Source: CAWKAV01 sp963847735 (lineage in GTDB: Bacteria > Desulfobacterota > Desulfuromonadia > Desulfuromonadales > BM103). From it: DNA of 64,000 nt. The notes under the pieces are model-generated. The model saw nothing but the letters and a program-made list of their open reading frames with translations, had not been told where the DNA came from and made no database searches. The stretch is from the NCBI GenBank assembly GCA_963847735.1, contig CAWKAV010000002.1, positions 89,440-153,439 of the forward strand. The letters are read 5' to 3'. Position numbers and translations under genes: made by a program. Every line of letters begins with the position of its first letter. The stretch's first letter is position 1. Below are positions 38,131-47,164 of the stretch, piece after piece.

Positions 38131-40658
38131 ACGAACCCCGTCTTCTGCGACAATCTTTACGATTGATGAGACGCGAACTGCGCAGTGGCCTGCGTGGTTT
38201 TGGCGTCTTTCTGACCTGTCTTTTCCTGGGTGTTTTCGCGATCAGTGCGATCGGTTCTTTTACAGAATCAGCAAAATCCGGGTTACTTGCTGATGCAAGC
38301 TCTCTTTTGGGCGGTGATTTTGAAGTTCATCTCGCCCACCTGCCACTGCCTGATCAGGCCATTGATTTCCTCAACACGCGCGGCGACGTATCACACGTCT
38401 TGACACTACGGACCATGATTGTTGATGCCCATGGAGACAAGCGAATTCTTGCCGAGCTAAAAGCTGTTGACGCAGCCTACCCGCTGTTCGGCCAGGTTGA
38501 TATCGACCCGCAGCAATCGATCCGTGACAGCCTCAACGACAACAAGGAATTTGGCGCATTAGTCGAGCAACCACTATTGACGAGGCTCAATCTTAAAATT
38601 GGTGATCTGGTCAAAGTCGGTTCAGCAGAATTCAGAATCCGCGGCATCATCACCAGGGAACCAGACCGTAGCCTGCGGGCCTTCAATCTTGGGCCGCGCT
38701 TTATGATCAGCCTGACCGGATTATCCGCCACCGGCCTGCTGCAGCCGGGCAGCCTGGTTGACCATGCCTACCGGTTGCGATTACCAGATCGGACGACCGC
38801 CGATCAACTCAAGGAAGATTTGCAATCACGTTTTCCTGACACTGGCTGGCGCTTGCGCACCTGGCGAGAAGCAGCCCCCCGGGTGAGGTTTTTTCTTGAT
38901 CGCATGAACCAGAACCTGACGTTGATCGGACTTTGCGCCCTACTGGTCGGCGGACTCGGCGTCTCGGGGGCAGTACGTGGATATTTGACCAGCAAAATCA
39001 TTAATATTGCGACAATGAAATGTCTGGGTGCGCCAGGCAAGCTCATCTTCACCGCCTACCTGCTGCAAGTCCTCCTGCTCGGGGCACTGGGAGCAATTGC
39101 GGGACTTTTCTGTGGTGCCGCCCTGCCCTTTGTCCTCAACTGGTTAATAGGCGGGCGTCTGCCCATACCATTGACGCCGGCAATTCACTGGCACGTACTG
39201 TTGAAAGCCGCCCTGTTTGGCTTATTGATTGCGCTGGCTTTTTCACTCAAGGCGCTGGGGGTTGCCAGGAACATCTCGCCTGGCGTGCTGTTCCGAGGTT
39301 ACAGTGACAGCACTGACAAAGACCCCGGCAAACAGATCCAGGTAGCGATTGCGCTAGCAGCCATCGCTCTTGCCGCGCTGGCGGTGTTGACCAGCACCGA
39401 CCAACGACTGGCACTCTGGTTCGTTGGCGGCGCAACGCTCTGTTTCGTCCTGTTCCGCTTTGCCGCTGCCTCGGTCGTGAGACTGGCCCGTCTCCTGCCA
39501 AGGCCGGGCAATCCCTCCTTACGCCTTGGACTCGGCAACATTCACCGGCGCGGTTCTCCCGCAGGGAGCGCACTTTTTTCACTGGGGCTGGGTTTGACAG
39601 CTCTGGTTGTCATCATGCTGGTGCAAACCAACCTCGATGATATGGTCAACGAAACGGTTCCCGGTGAGGCACCGTCCTTCTTTTTTCTCGACCTGCAAAC
39701 CCACCAACTTGCCCAATTCGATGAGATTGCAGAAAATTTGCCTGGCGTAAGTAAAGTCGAACGCTATCCTACCCTGCGTGGCCGCATCACTGACATCGCC
39801 GGCGTCCCTGTCAGTCAGGCGAAAATTGCCCAGGAGGTGCAATGGGCGGTGCGTGGTGACCGTTTTCTGAGTTATGCAGCACAGGAACCGTCGGGCACAA
39901 ACATAGTAGCGGGTGAATGGTGGCCAAACGATTATGCCGGCGATCCGCTGGTTTCGATTACGGCGGATATTGCCAAAGGCTTTGGAGTGGTCGTCGGTGA
40001 CACCCTGACGGTTAATGTCCTGGGCCGCAAAGTCACGGCAATAATCAGTACTTTGAGAGAGGTCGACTGGTCGACCCTCGACCTTAACTTCGCTATCCTG
40101 TTCTCGCCTGGCGTGCTTGAAAGTGCTCCGCAAACTTACATCGCGACCATACACCTGCCACCAGATCAGGAAGAAGCAGCCTTTACCACCATCACCCATC
40201 AATTCCCCAATGTCTCTGTCATCAGCACCAGGGAGATCCTGAAAAATGTCTCCCTCACCCTGGACCGGATTGGCACCGCCTTCCGGAGCATGGCTGCGAT
40301 CGCTTTATTAACCGGTTTCCTGGTTCTGGCTGGGGCCGTTTCTTCTGATCAGCATCGGCGCATCCATGATGCGGTCATCTTTAAAGTCTGCGGGGCGACC
40401 CGCTTCGATATCCTGGGCGCTTTTGCCGCAGAGTTCCTATTACTGGGCCTGATTGCCGGCATTATCAGTGCTTTGGTAGGCAGCCTTGCGGCCTTGGGCA
40501 TATCGAAAGGCCTGATGAAGATGTCGTTTACCCTGCATCCGTGGACAGTCCTTATGACGATTCTGATCGGGGTTGCACTGACTTTATTGCTGGGGTTGCT
40601 CGGCACCTGGAAGGCCCTGGGGCAGAAGCCTGCAGCGTATCTGAGAGGAGAATATTGA
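38127..40658 (+). CDS. ybbP: FtsX-like ABC transporter permease (YbbP-like)
   Basis: Inner-membrane permease of 843 residues with the long, duplicated FtsX architecture (E. coli YbbP is 804). An N-terminal helix (GFGVFLTCLFLGVFAISAIG) is followed by a large periplasmic domain, a first FtsX block (~265-420, LTLIGLCALLVGGLGVSGAV), a central helix pair, a second periplasmic domain (~500-700) and a C-terminal FtsX block (MAAIALLTGFLVLAGAVSSD ... LLLGLLGTWKAL). Four-nucleotide overlap with ybbA. The pair with TesA suggests a lipid or lysophospholipid-related export function (inference). Confidence 0.92.
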   Translation: MNEPRLLRQSLRLMRRELRSGLRGFGVFLTCLFLGVFAISAIGSFTESAKSGLLADASSLLGGDFEVHLAHLPLPDQAIDFLNTRGDVSHVLTLRTMIVDAHGDKRILAELKAVDAAYPLFGQVDIDPQQSIRDSLNDNKEFGALVEQPLLTRLNLKIGDLVKVGSAEFRIRGIITREPDRSLRAFNLGPRFMISLTGLSATGLLQPGSLVDHAYRLRLPDRTTADQLKEDLQSRFPDTGWRLRTWREAAPRVRFFLDRMNQNLTLIGLCALLVGGLGVSGAVRGYLTSKIINIATMKCLGAPGKLIFTAYLLQVLLLGALGAIAGLFCGAALPFVLNWLIGGRLPIPLTPAIHWHVLLKAALFGLLIALAFSLKALGVARNISPGVLFRGYSDSTDKDPGKQIQVAIALAAIALAALAVLTSTDQRLALWFVGGATLCFVLFRFAAASVVRLARLLPRPGNPSLRLGLGNIHRRGSPAGSALFSLGLGLTALVVIMLVQTNLDDMVNETVPGEAPSFFFLDLQTHQLAQFDEIAENLPGVSKVERYPTLRGRITDIAGVPVSQAKIAQEVQWAVRGDRFLSYAAQEPSGTNIVAGEWWPNDYAGDPLVSITADIAKGFGVVVGDTLTVNVLGRKVTAIISTLREVDWSTLDLNFAILFSPGVLESAPQTYIATIHLPPDQEEAAFTTITHQFPNVSVISTREILKNVSLTLDRIGTAFRSMAAIALLTGFLVLAGAVSSDQHRRIHDAVIFKVCGATRFDILGAFAAEFLLLGLIAGIISALVGSLAALGISKGLMKMSFTLHPWTVLMTILIGVALTLLLGLLGTWKALGQKPAAYLRGEY

Positions 40659-40689
40659 TTTCCTTCATATCAATGATTAAAGTAACGAC

Positions 40690-43600
40690 ATGAAAATATT
40701 AAAAAAAATAATTATCTCCGTACTCATCTTTCTCGTCATACCGGTGTTAATCGCAGCGGGAGCCTATCTTTTCATGAGTGACGCAACACTTGTCCCGCTG
40801 ATGAGTAACTATCTTGAGTCAGCCACGGGAACACGCATCACTTATCACAATGATGCGGCAATCACACGCACATTATCTCCCTCATTCCACGCCACCAACC
40901 TCATCATTGAGGATGAAAACAAAGGTTTTTCTGCTCAGTTCAGTTCCCTGCAGTTACAGGTCAGCCTGTTAAGCCTGTTCTCAGGCAAACTCGACGTTCC
41001 CGTCTTGATTTTAGGTGACACGAGGATTGAGAGCAAACGAAGCAATTCGCTCAATACATTGTCAATACCCGAATCTCTGCCGATTGTGCCGATATTCCAT
41101 GATATCCAGATTTCAAAGTTGACGATGAATCATGAGGGCAAAGATCTTGTCTTATTATCAACCCACCTCAATGAACTATCTATGGCTCATGATCAGGAGA
41201 TTGATACATTTGTTGCCTTTATGGATATTGACCTGGATGGGGACAAAGTCCATATCAATGCAGAGTTCCCACAAATCCACGAAGTTCTGAAAAGCCGACA
41301 TTTGATTTTTGTGGCTTCGGCGAAAAGTTCCGATAATGTGCTGTCAACAAAGGGTAATATTGATTTCAGCTCTTCTCCCCCCACTATCCAGGCGAGTGTT
41401 CTTTTGCAGGCTCCCGACCTTCAACATATTTCTACGGGTCTCAGAGATTTCATTGTTCAGGGTTCATTGGCGGGTCAAGCTGCGATTGCAGGCACCTTCG
41501 AGAAACTTACGGTAAAGGATATATCCGCGACATGGCAAGGTCCGCAGCAATCTGAGGCTACAGTGCATGGCGCGATTGATAATGTCATGCAAATGAGCGG
41601 ATGTGAGTTGAAAGTGGACAGCCACCTTGAAGGAGGATCCTGGTTAATACCGGTGTTGCCGAAAAACATGGGGCCGTTGCAGAGTGCTGATATTACAGCA
41701 CTGGTAACCTGCACAGACCAGCGACTCAAAATCGCGGATTTCAGCCTGCGAGCCAAAACGATGGATGAGCTTGACCTGTCATTGACCGGACAATTCTATC
41801 TCGCCCGAGATGAACAGAGCGGGGTGACTCCTGAAAACATTGATCTCAAGCTGAAGTTTTCTGCTCCAACGACCCGCACCGCACGTCTCCTTTTCTTTGA
41901 GAAAATCTGGGAGTTTGGCCCTATTACCGGTACAGCGAATATCCGTTCGTCAAAAGGAGATCCTGGCATTGAGAAGATCTCACTATTGGCAAGAGATCCA
42001 CAAGGGTTAGAGGTCGGTCTGACGGGTAGAATAGATCGTTTTCCTCTCAATCCAGGCCAGTCTATCACTGGTTATGATCTGGCCGTCACGATGAAGTCAA
42101 AACAATCATCAATCATGATGGATCGATTGGGGTTAGCCCTGCCCCTCTCAGGTCCCCTGCAAATAGCCTTCAAGATTGAAGGAGATACCCAGGCCCTGCA
42201 ACTCAACAAGATCAAGTTCAAGGCCGGCAAGGCGGGTGAAATTTACATTGTCAGTGCTGGCAGCCTGCTTTTTGGCGATTGGGCTCTGGTCGACCCTCTG
42301 ACAAACGTTGACCTGAGTGTCCAGGTAACAAGCTCTGACACACATGCGCTGGGAACACTTTGGGGCAAACCTCTGCCTGAGTTCGGGCCTCTTGCTGCCC
42401 AAGGCCTGGTGCATACAGTCTCCGGCAAACACCGTATCGATAATTTTCAACTTCTAAGCAGTGGAAAATCGCCCCTACAAGCCTCAATTAAAGGTTCTGC
42501 AGATCATGTCGTTTTTTTTGGTCAACCCGGCATCCAGGGTATTCAGTTACGTGCTGCTGCCACCGCTGCAGACACGGCTCAACTCAACAGTATCTTCGCC
42601 TTGCAAAGAAAAATCCCGGCAATGGGGCCATTCAAGGCAAGTGGAGTTATAACCGGAGATCATGGAAAGCTCGCCATCAGCAATTTCGCAGTCTCCGCCG
42701 GCAAGGACGATACTCTGCTTATAGATGTCCATGGGGACCCGGGTGTCTTCAGCGCTGCGAATGATTGGCATCCCAGAGAGATGAATCTCAGCATTTCGGC
42801 CCGCGCTACCAGCAGTCACTCATTTTTCGATTTGCTGGGCCTCCATTTGCCAGAACTGGGCACCGTTACTGCGAATGCCGGGCTTAAAGAGAAAGACAAC
42901 AAGTTGATATTGGAATCGGCCAGCATGATTGTGGGAGATGCCACCGACCCAAGCCTTGATGCGAGTGGGCACATTAATGACCTGATGGCCTTCGCAGGGG
43001 TTGATTTTGATGTATCACTGAATCTGGGTGGACATATTTTAGCCGCATTGGCTGACAACATTAAGTTGCCGGACATGAAACCTCTGACCGGAAAGATCGT
43101 CATTTCAGACAGTGACGGGACACTTGGTATCGACACTTTCCAAGTCAGGAGCATTGGTGACAATCTTTTCAGCATCGATGCAACAGGTCATTTTGATGAT
43201 TTCAAGCATCCTGACACTTTATCAATAACCACACACCTGACAGCCAGAGATCTTCAACTGATTGGCGCGCTGTTCGATGCCCAGTGGCCGGAAATCGGAC
43301 CAGTTCAATTAGACAGCAAAATACAACCAACAGGCAAAAGCCTGGAGTTTCAAACGACATTTTCCGCCGGAGAGTTGAAACTTCACTCCGAGATCAGTGG
43401 CCTGTTTCATAGCAATCCACCACAGATCAGCGGCAAGATAACAGCCCAGAATTTTTACCTGCCCAGCCTTGAAGAGTTCGGGGGTAAAGACATCGGCAGT
43501 GAGAAGCTCCGCAAAGATAAGATCTTTTCTCCGGATCCAATAAATTTCAACTGGCTCAAAAAAGCTGATCTGGATTTGTCTTTAGAGATTGATTCGTTCG

Positions 43601-44421
43601 ACAAGCAAAGGTCTCACGCTCAATCAGGCCAGTTTAAAATTGTCGTTCAATCCGGTGAGATGAAAATTTCGCCTGGACGGTTGGTGTACCCGAAGGGAGA
43701 ACTCAATTTTGATATTGAACTGGACGTCAGAGAGCAGCCCAAAGTGAAGCTTGAGGCCTATGGAAAAGACTTGAACCCCTGGCATGCATTGGATATGAAG
43801 TCTTCGGCTGCGAGCAAGGATTTTGACACGGATCTGGACATTCAAGTGCAGGTCACGTCATCGGGATCAAGTGAAAAGGAGTTGGCGGCTAATCTGCAGG
43901 GCGAGATTTATATGAACATGAAAAATGGCAAAATGCGCCGTTCTCTGCTTGATTTGGTCTTTCTTGATATCGCCGGCTGGACTGTCTCAAAAGTCTCGCG
44001 TGATAAAGATGTCGATGTCGATGTCGAATGTGGCGTGGCAGATTACAGCATAAAGGATGGGATCATGGACACAAAAGGTCTATTTATTGATACTAAATCC
44101 ATTTCAATTACTGGAGAAGGGACAATCGACCTGGCCAGGGAGAAAATCGACTATGTGTTTTTGCCAAAGAAAAAGTCCAATTTAATTATTAGGGCTGATC
44201 CGGTAAACATCAAAGGCCCCCTTAATAACCCTTCTATAAGTGCAATACCGGTGATGACTGCAATAACAACCTATGGTAGTTTATTTTTCGCTCCCTACCT
44301 GTTCGCTGGCGTATACGCTGCTGATTTACTGTCAGGCATTGCGAATGTTGGGGCAAACAGTTCTCCCTGCCTGGAGTATGAAAGAAAACATATCCAGGAA
44401 GACCAGTCAGCCGGTCATTAG
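40690..44421 (+). CDS. Giant AsmA-family envelope protein
   Basis: A 1243-residue protein anchored by one N-terminal helix (IIISVLIFLVIPVLIAAGAY) with a long beta-rich periplasmic body. The start (ATGTRITYHNDAAITRTLSP) and several returning elements (ADITALVTCTDQRLKIADFS; GMKPLTGKIV-like) fit AsmA. The C-terminal region (~1060-1190; GEIYMNMKNGKMRRSLLDLV, TKSISITGEGTIDLAREKID) is the AsmA C-terminal domain. AsmA/YhdP/TamB proteins form hydrophobic grooves for phospholipid transfer to the outer membrane. Located 31 nt after ybbP, so possibly co-transcribed with this lipid-related group. The last ~20 residues are hydrophilic with a lone Cys. Confidence 0.83.
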   Translation: MKILKKIIISVLIFLVIPVLIAAGAYLFMSDATLVPLMSNYLESATGTRITYHNDAAITRTLSPSFHATNLIIEDENKGFSAQFSSLQLQVSLLSLFSGKLDVPVLILGDTRIESKRSNSLNTLSIPESLPIVPIFHDIQISKLTMNHEGKDLVLLSTHLNELSMAHDQEIDTFVAFMDIDLDGDKVHINAEFPQIHEVLKSRHLIFVASAKSSDNVLSTKGNIDFSSSPPTIQASVLLQAPDLQHISTGLRDFIVQGSLAGQAAIAGTFEKLTVKDISATWQGPQQSEATVHGAIDNVMQMSGCELKVDSHLEGGSWLIPVLPKNMGPLQSADITALVTCTDQRLKIADFSLRAKTMDELDLSLTGQFYLARDEQSGVTPENIDLKLKFSAPTTRTARLLFFEKIWEFGPITGTANIRSSKGDPGIEKISLLARDPQGLEVGLTGRIDRFPLNPGQSITGYDLAVTMKSKQSSIMMDRLGLALPLSGPLQIAFKIEGDTQALQLNKIKFKAGKAGEIYIVSAGSLLFGDWALVDPLTNVDLSVQVTSSDTHALGTLWGKPLPEFGPLAAQGLVHTVSGKHRIDNFQLLSSGKSPLQASIKGSADHVVFFGQPGIQGIQLRAAATAADTAQLNSIFALQRKIPAMGPFKASGVITGDHGKLAISNFAVSAGKDDTLLIDVHGDPGVFSAANDWHPREMNLSISARATSSHSFFDLLGLHLPELGTVTANAGLKEKDNKLILESASMIVGDATDPSLDASGHINDLMAFAGVDFDVSLNLGGHILAALADNIKLPDMKPLTGKIVISDSDGTLGIDTFQVRSIGDNLFSIDATGHFDDFKHPDTLSITTHLTARDLQLIGALFDAQWPEIGPVQLDSKIQPTGKSLEFQTTFSAGELKLHSEISGLFHSNPPQISGKITAQNFYLPSLEEFGGKDIGSEKLRKDKIFSPDPINFNWLKKADLDLSLEIDSFDKQRSHAQSGQFKIVVQSGEMKISPGRLVYPKGELNFDIELDVREQPKVKLEAYGKDLNPWHALDMKSSAASKDFDTDLDIQVQVTSSGSSEKELAANLQGEIYMNMKNGKMRRSLLDLVFLDIAGWTVSKVSRDKDVDVDVECGVADYSIKDGIMDTKGLFIDTKSISITGEGTIDLAREKIDYVFLPKKKSNLIIRADPVNIKGPLNNPSISAIPVMTAITTYGSLFFAPYLFAGVYAADLLSGIANVGANSSPCLEYERKHIQEDQSAGH

Positions 44422-44429
44422 AGTCACTG

Positions 44430-44458
44430 ACCTTCCAAAAGACGCCAGAACGGAAGGT
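44430..44458. terminator. Possible bidirectional hairpin between asmA-like and rhodanese genes
   Basis: ACCTTCC and GGAAGGT form a 7-bp perfect stem around a 15-base loop, 9 nt after the asmA-like stop and before the 3' end of the convergent rhodanese gene. No clear T run, so only tentative. Confidence 0.3.
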
Positions 44459-44497
44459 GGGAGAAAGACCATTCTGTGGGATCTATGTAAGTCTGCT

Positions 44498-44887
44498 CTA
44501 TTTGGTTTCTACAGCCCCACCCGCCTGTTTCCAGGCTTCGAAGCCGCCATCAACATGGCAGACATTTTTCAGACCCATCTTCTGTGCAATATCAGCTGCC
44601 AGAGCGGAGCGCCAACCGAGGTTGCAATAGAAGACAAAGCGTTTGTCTGCAGCAAAAACAGTGTTGTGATAAGGGCTTTGCGGGTCAATCCAGAATTCCA
44701 GCAGGCCGCGAGGGCAATGGAAGGCTCCGGGAATTTTGCCCTCACGTTTCAGTTCACGGACGTCGCGCAGGTCAACGAAGACCACATCAGCAGAGGAATA
44801 CTCGTTCAACGCCTGCTGCGCCGAGATACTTTCGATCCGTTCTTCTGCCTCGTCAACCAGTTCCTTGTAGCCAACACTCATGGGCAT
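44498..44887 (-). CDS. Single-domain rhodanese-like protein
   Basis: A 129-residue cytoplasmic sulfurtransferase-type protein. The rhodanese fold is seen from SISAQQALNEYSSADVVFVD, then DLRDVRELKREGKIPGAFHC to VDGGFEAWKQAGG. The active-site loop is YCNLGWRS, with the catalytic Cys retained. AAGGAGG lies 3 nt before the first ATG (44887) and 9 nt before a second ATG (44881). It follows the SelW-like gene on the same strand by 116 nt, making a possible sulfur/selenium redox pair. Confidence 0.88.
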   Translation of the reverse strand: MPMSVGYKELVDEAEERIESISAQQALNEYSSADVVFVDLRDVRELKREGKIPGAFHCPRGLLEFWIDPQSPYHNTVFAADKRFVFYCNLGWRSALAADIAQKMGLKNVCHVDGGFEAWKQAGGAVETK

Positions 44888-45003
44888 GATCCTCCTTGAT
44901 AGATTTTCTCATTTTTTGATTCGCCAAATCGTTAGAAACAACAGAGCTTAAAATTAACTTCTGAAATGGCAATCCGAGTGGGCGCAACACATCAGCCCCA
45001 TTT

Positions 45004-45225
45004 TTAGTTGCCGGCCAGTTGTTGCAAAAGCTGCATTTCGTCGGGGAACTGTCCAGTCGCTTTTTTTGAGTAAGCCAACTCACCATCGACGACCACCTCG
45101 AAGACTCCACCACTCGACTTGATTAACTTCACCTCAGCGTGACAACGCTTACTCAACAGGGCTGCCAGACTGACAGCACGCACTTCATAACCTCACATGG
45201 TGCAATATTCGATACTCGCCTTCAT
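45004..45225 (-). CDS. selW: SelW-like selenoprotein (Rdx family) with in-frame UGA
   Basis: A 73-residue thioredoxin-like protein. From ATG 45225 (GGGAG 7 nt upstream) the frame reads MKASIEYCTM, then TGA at 45195-45193, then GYEVRAVSLAALLSK and on to a TAA at 45006. Reading TGA as selenocysteine gives a CxxU redox motif (Cys8-Thr-Met-Sec11) exactly where SelW/Rdx proteins have it. The C-terminal signature GVFEVVVDGELAYSKKATGQ matches SelW. A hairpin with a GU-containing loop follows the UGA at the distance known for bacterial SECIS elements. Function: thiol-selenol redox protein of unknown partner. Gene callers that treat TGA as stop miss it. Confidence 0.88.
45161..45177 (-). promoter_or_regulatory. 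Bacterial SECIS-like hairpin in the SelW-like gene
   Basis: On the coding strand GCTGTC, loop AGTCT, GGCAGC forms a 6-bp stem (one G-U pair). The loop begins 21 nt after the UGA and contains the GU pair of bases seen in bacterial SECIS loops bound by SelB. It lies wholly within the coding sequence, as usual in bacteria. Confidence 0.65.
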
Positions 45226-45461
45226 GATGCTACTCCCGGGATAATTGTGGGCATTCATTCGTTCCTCTTCAATTGATGACATGGAACAGCTTCAGAAAAG
45301 AACAAAGTTATTGCCACAAAATCGTTGTTCTCTCAGTACAGTTGCATTTATCCATCAATTTTCAGCTATAATAGCAGCAGTTGTCGTTATCGTCATCGGC
45401 AATAACAGGATAAGCATACAAGAAAAAAGCAAACAATTGCAAAGCACACAGGGGAACTTCC

Positions 45462-45881
45462 ATGCCTGTCACCTACCCGCTCACAATCTTTTTCGATGGC
45501 GCATGCGGTGTCTGTTCCACAGAGATCAGCTATTATCGTTCGATCGCCGATCAGCGCATCCGGTTTGTCAATATTGCAGATCCTGATTTCGATGCCGCTG
45601 TTTTCAGCAAGACCATGGATGATTTTCAGAAGCAGCTGCATGCAAGCGATGCAAAGGGTCAATATTTCACAGGCGTCGAAGCCTTTCGCCAACTATGGAA
45701 CGCTCTGCCGTCACCCTTTTATCCACTGCTGTCAACTTTTGTCGGTTTACCGGGTATCCACCTTGCGGCGCGCAGCGGTTATGCAATTTTTTCCCGTTTC
45801 AGGCATTTGTTGCCGTCGAGTCATGCAAGCGTTTGTCCAGTAACAAAAGATCAGCGGAATAAATCGAGTGAGGCGATATGA
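45462..45881 (+). CDS. DCC-family thiol-disulfide oxidoreductase-like protein (DUF393)
   Basis: A 139-residue protein with the family hallmark FFDGACGVCSTEI (D-x-x-C-x-x-C) at ~10-22, then YYRSIADQRIRFVNIADP, and the central YFTGVEAFRQLWNAL. The C-terminal half (FYPLLSTFVGLPGIHLAARS) is hydrophobic. DCC proteins are thioredoxin-like with unknown substrates. Its stop overlaps the start of the receiver gene by 4 nt (ATGA), so both are co-translated. Confidence 0.88.
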   Translation: MPVTYPLTIFFDGACGVCSTEISYYRSIADQRIRFVNIADPDFDAAVFSKTMDDFQKQLHASDAKGQYFTGVEAFRQLWNALPSPFYPLLSTFVGLPGIHLAARSGYAIFSRFRHLLPSSHASVCPVTKDQRNKSSEAI

Positions 45882-46306
45882 AACTTCGTATTCTCGTCCT
45901 GGATGATGACGTCAAAATCCGGGAGTTGCTTCAGACGGCTCTCAGTAGCAAAGGACATGACGTAAAAACCCTCACCGACCCGACCGAATTCCCTTTCGTC
46001 ATGAGAGAAAACTGTCCCTGTGAACCAGGCAATAACTGCGCCGACGTCCTGATTGCAGACATCGTCATGCCTAATATGGACGGGATCGATTTTTATAAAA
46101 AGCTCACGGTGAGTGGATGCCAACCTCTAAAAAACAGCAATGTGGCAATCATGAGCGGTTACCTGACAATTCACTACATGAACGAACTGAATAAATTGAA
46201 TATTCAATACTTTCGCAAACCTTTCCAGCTAAGCGAGCTTTACGAATGGATCGAAGAGTGCGAGGCACGGATTGGAGCCGCAGAGAAAGCCCAACAACAG
46301 CATTAA
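45878..46306 (+). CDS. Stand-alone response regulator receiver with Cys-rich insertion
   Basis: A 142-residue CheY-like receiver. Acidic pocket D9-D10-D11, phosphoacceptor D61 (LIADIVMPNMDG), Ser in IMSGY and Lys in FRKPFQ are all intact. Between alpha-1/beta-2 and the phosphorylation strand is an insertion with three cysteines (NCPCEPGNNC; C46, C48, C54). No output domain is present. Translationally coupled to a DCC thiol protein. The cysteines could make the receiver redox- or metal-sensitive (inference). Confidence 0.87.
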   Translation: MKLRILVLDDDVKIRELLQTALSSKGHDVKTLTDPTEFPFVMRENCPCEPGNNCADVLIADIVMPNMDGIDFYKKLTVSGCQPLKNSNVAIMSGYLTIHYMNELNKLNIQYFRKPFQLSELYEWIEECEARIGAAEKAQQQH

Positions 46307-46410
46307 CCCTCCTCCTCACGAAACAAATCAAGGATCGCCTCTTCGATATCCCAACTCTGACCCTGAACCATTACAAAACTTTTACCTTCTTCGGACTTGT
46401 ATAAGAGCAT
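46303..46410 (-). CDS. Possible 35-residue small protein
   Basis: The minus strand from ATG 46410 reads MLLYKSEEGKSFVMVQGQSW and ends in LDLFREEEG before a stop that overlaps the stop of the convergent receiver gene. The composition is protein-like and acidic at the end. AGGAAA lies 13 nt upstream, a long spacing. No family recognised. Confidence 0.35.
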   Translation of the reverse strand: MLLYKSEEGKSFVMVQGQSWDIEEAILDLFREEEG

Positions 46411-46483
46411 AATGACGGCAGTTTCCTATAAATAATTACTTCAAGGGCCTGTTGCCTTTTGCTACCTTTCGTTACGGAGAAGA

Positions 46484-47146
46484 ATGATGTCATCTAAAAT
46501 AATTGCGCCCACTTACAGCCCCGGTGAAGAACTGGCCAACAGTCTGACCCATGGTGTCGGCCTGATCCTGGCAATTGCCGGGTTGGCTGTATTAACTTCA
46601 TTCGCCAATCGTCTGGGCAATCCCTGGCATGTTGTGAGTTGCACAATTTTTGCCACAACCCTGATCATGCAATACACTTTCTCGACGCTTTACCACAGCA
46701 TTCAGCGACCGCGTGCCAAAAGCATCATGCGCATCCTTGACCACTCGGCAATCTTCCTTCTGATTGCCGGCACCTACACCCCTTTCATGCTCGTCAATCT
46801 GCGTGGCGTATGGGGCTGGACACTTTTCAGCATCGTCTGGACTCTGGCTATTGTCGGTGTTCTCTTCCAGGTCTCTCTGCTGCGACGCTGGCAGGGGGTT
46901 TCTTTGGCACTCTACATAGGGATGGGCTGGGTGGTGGTGATCGCCATTAAACCGATGCTCAATGCAGTGGCACCGGGCGGACTGCTCCTGCTGCTGCTCG
47001 GCGGATTGGCGTATACTTCGGGGGTGGGCTTTTATCTCTGGAAGCGCCTGCGTTATAATCACGCCATCTGGCACGGGTTTGTCCTGGCCGGCAGTATTCT
47101 GCACTTCTTCGCAGTACTCTTTTATGTCATTCCCCTGGCAGCGTGA
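46484..47146 (+). CDS. Hemolysin III / PAQR-family membrane protein
   Basis: A 220-residue seven-helix membrane protein. Family motifs: YSPGEELANSLTHGVGLILA at the N-terminus, STLYHSIQRPRAKSIMRILD, HSAIFLLIAGTYTPFMLVNL, and the C-terminal IWHGFVLAGSILHFFAVLFY. The conserved His and Asp residues of the CREST/PAQR superfamily are in place (H33, H75/D89 region, H-x-x-H late). Bacterial members are often called hemolysin III but their role is not firmly known. ACGGAGAAG precedes the ATG. Confidence 0.92.
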   Translation: MMSSKIIAPTYSPGEELANSLTHGVGLILAIAGLAVLTSFANRLGNPWHVVSCTIFATTLIMQYTFSTLYHSIQRPRAKSIMRILDHSAIFLLIAGTYTPFMLVNLRGVWGWTLFSIVWTLAIVGVLFQVSLLRRWQGVSLALYIGMGWVVVIAIKPMLNAVAPGGLLLLLLGGLAYTSGVGFYLWKRLRYNHAIWHGFVLAGSILHFFAVLFYVIPLAA

Positions 47147-47164
47147 ACATCCGGGTCGGAGAGA

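Noticed and set aside
39579..40202. 207-codon minus-strand open frame inside ybbP
   Set aside because: Antisense to a long FtsX-type permease frame; no start context or motif.
44853..45113. 86-codon minus-strand open frame over the SelW-like gene
   Set aside because: It is a different frame of the same strand; the UGA-containing frame has the SelW signature and this one has none.
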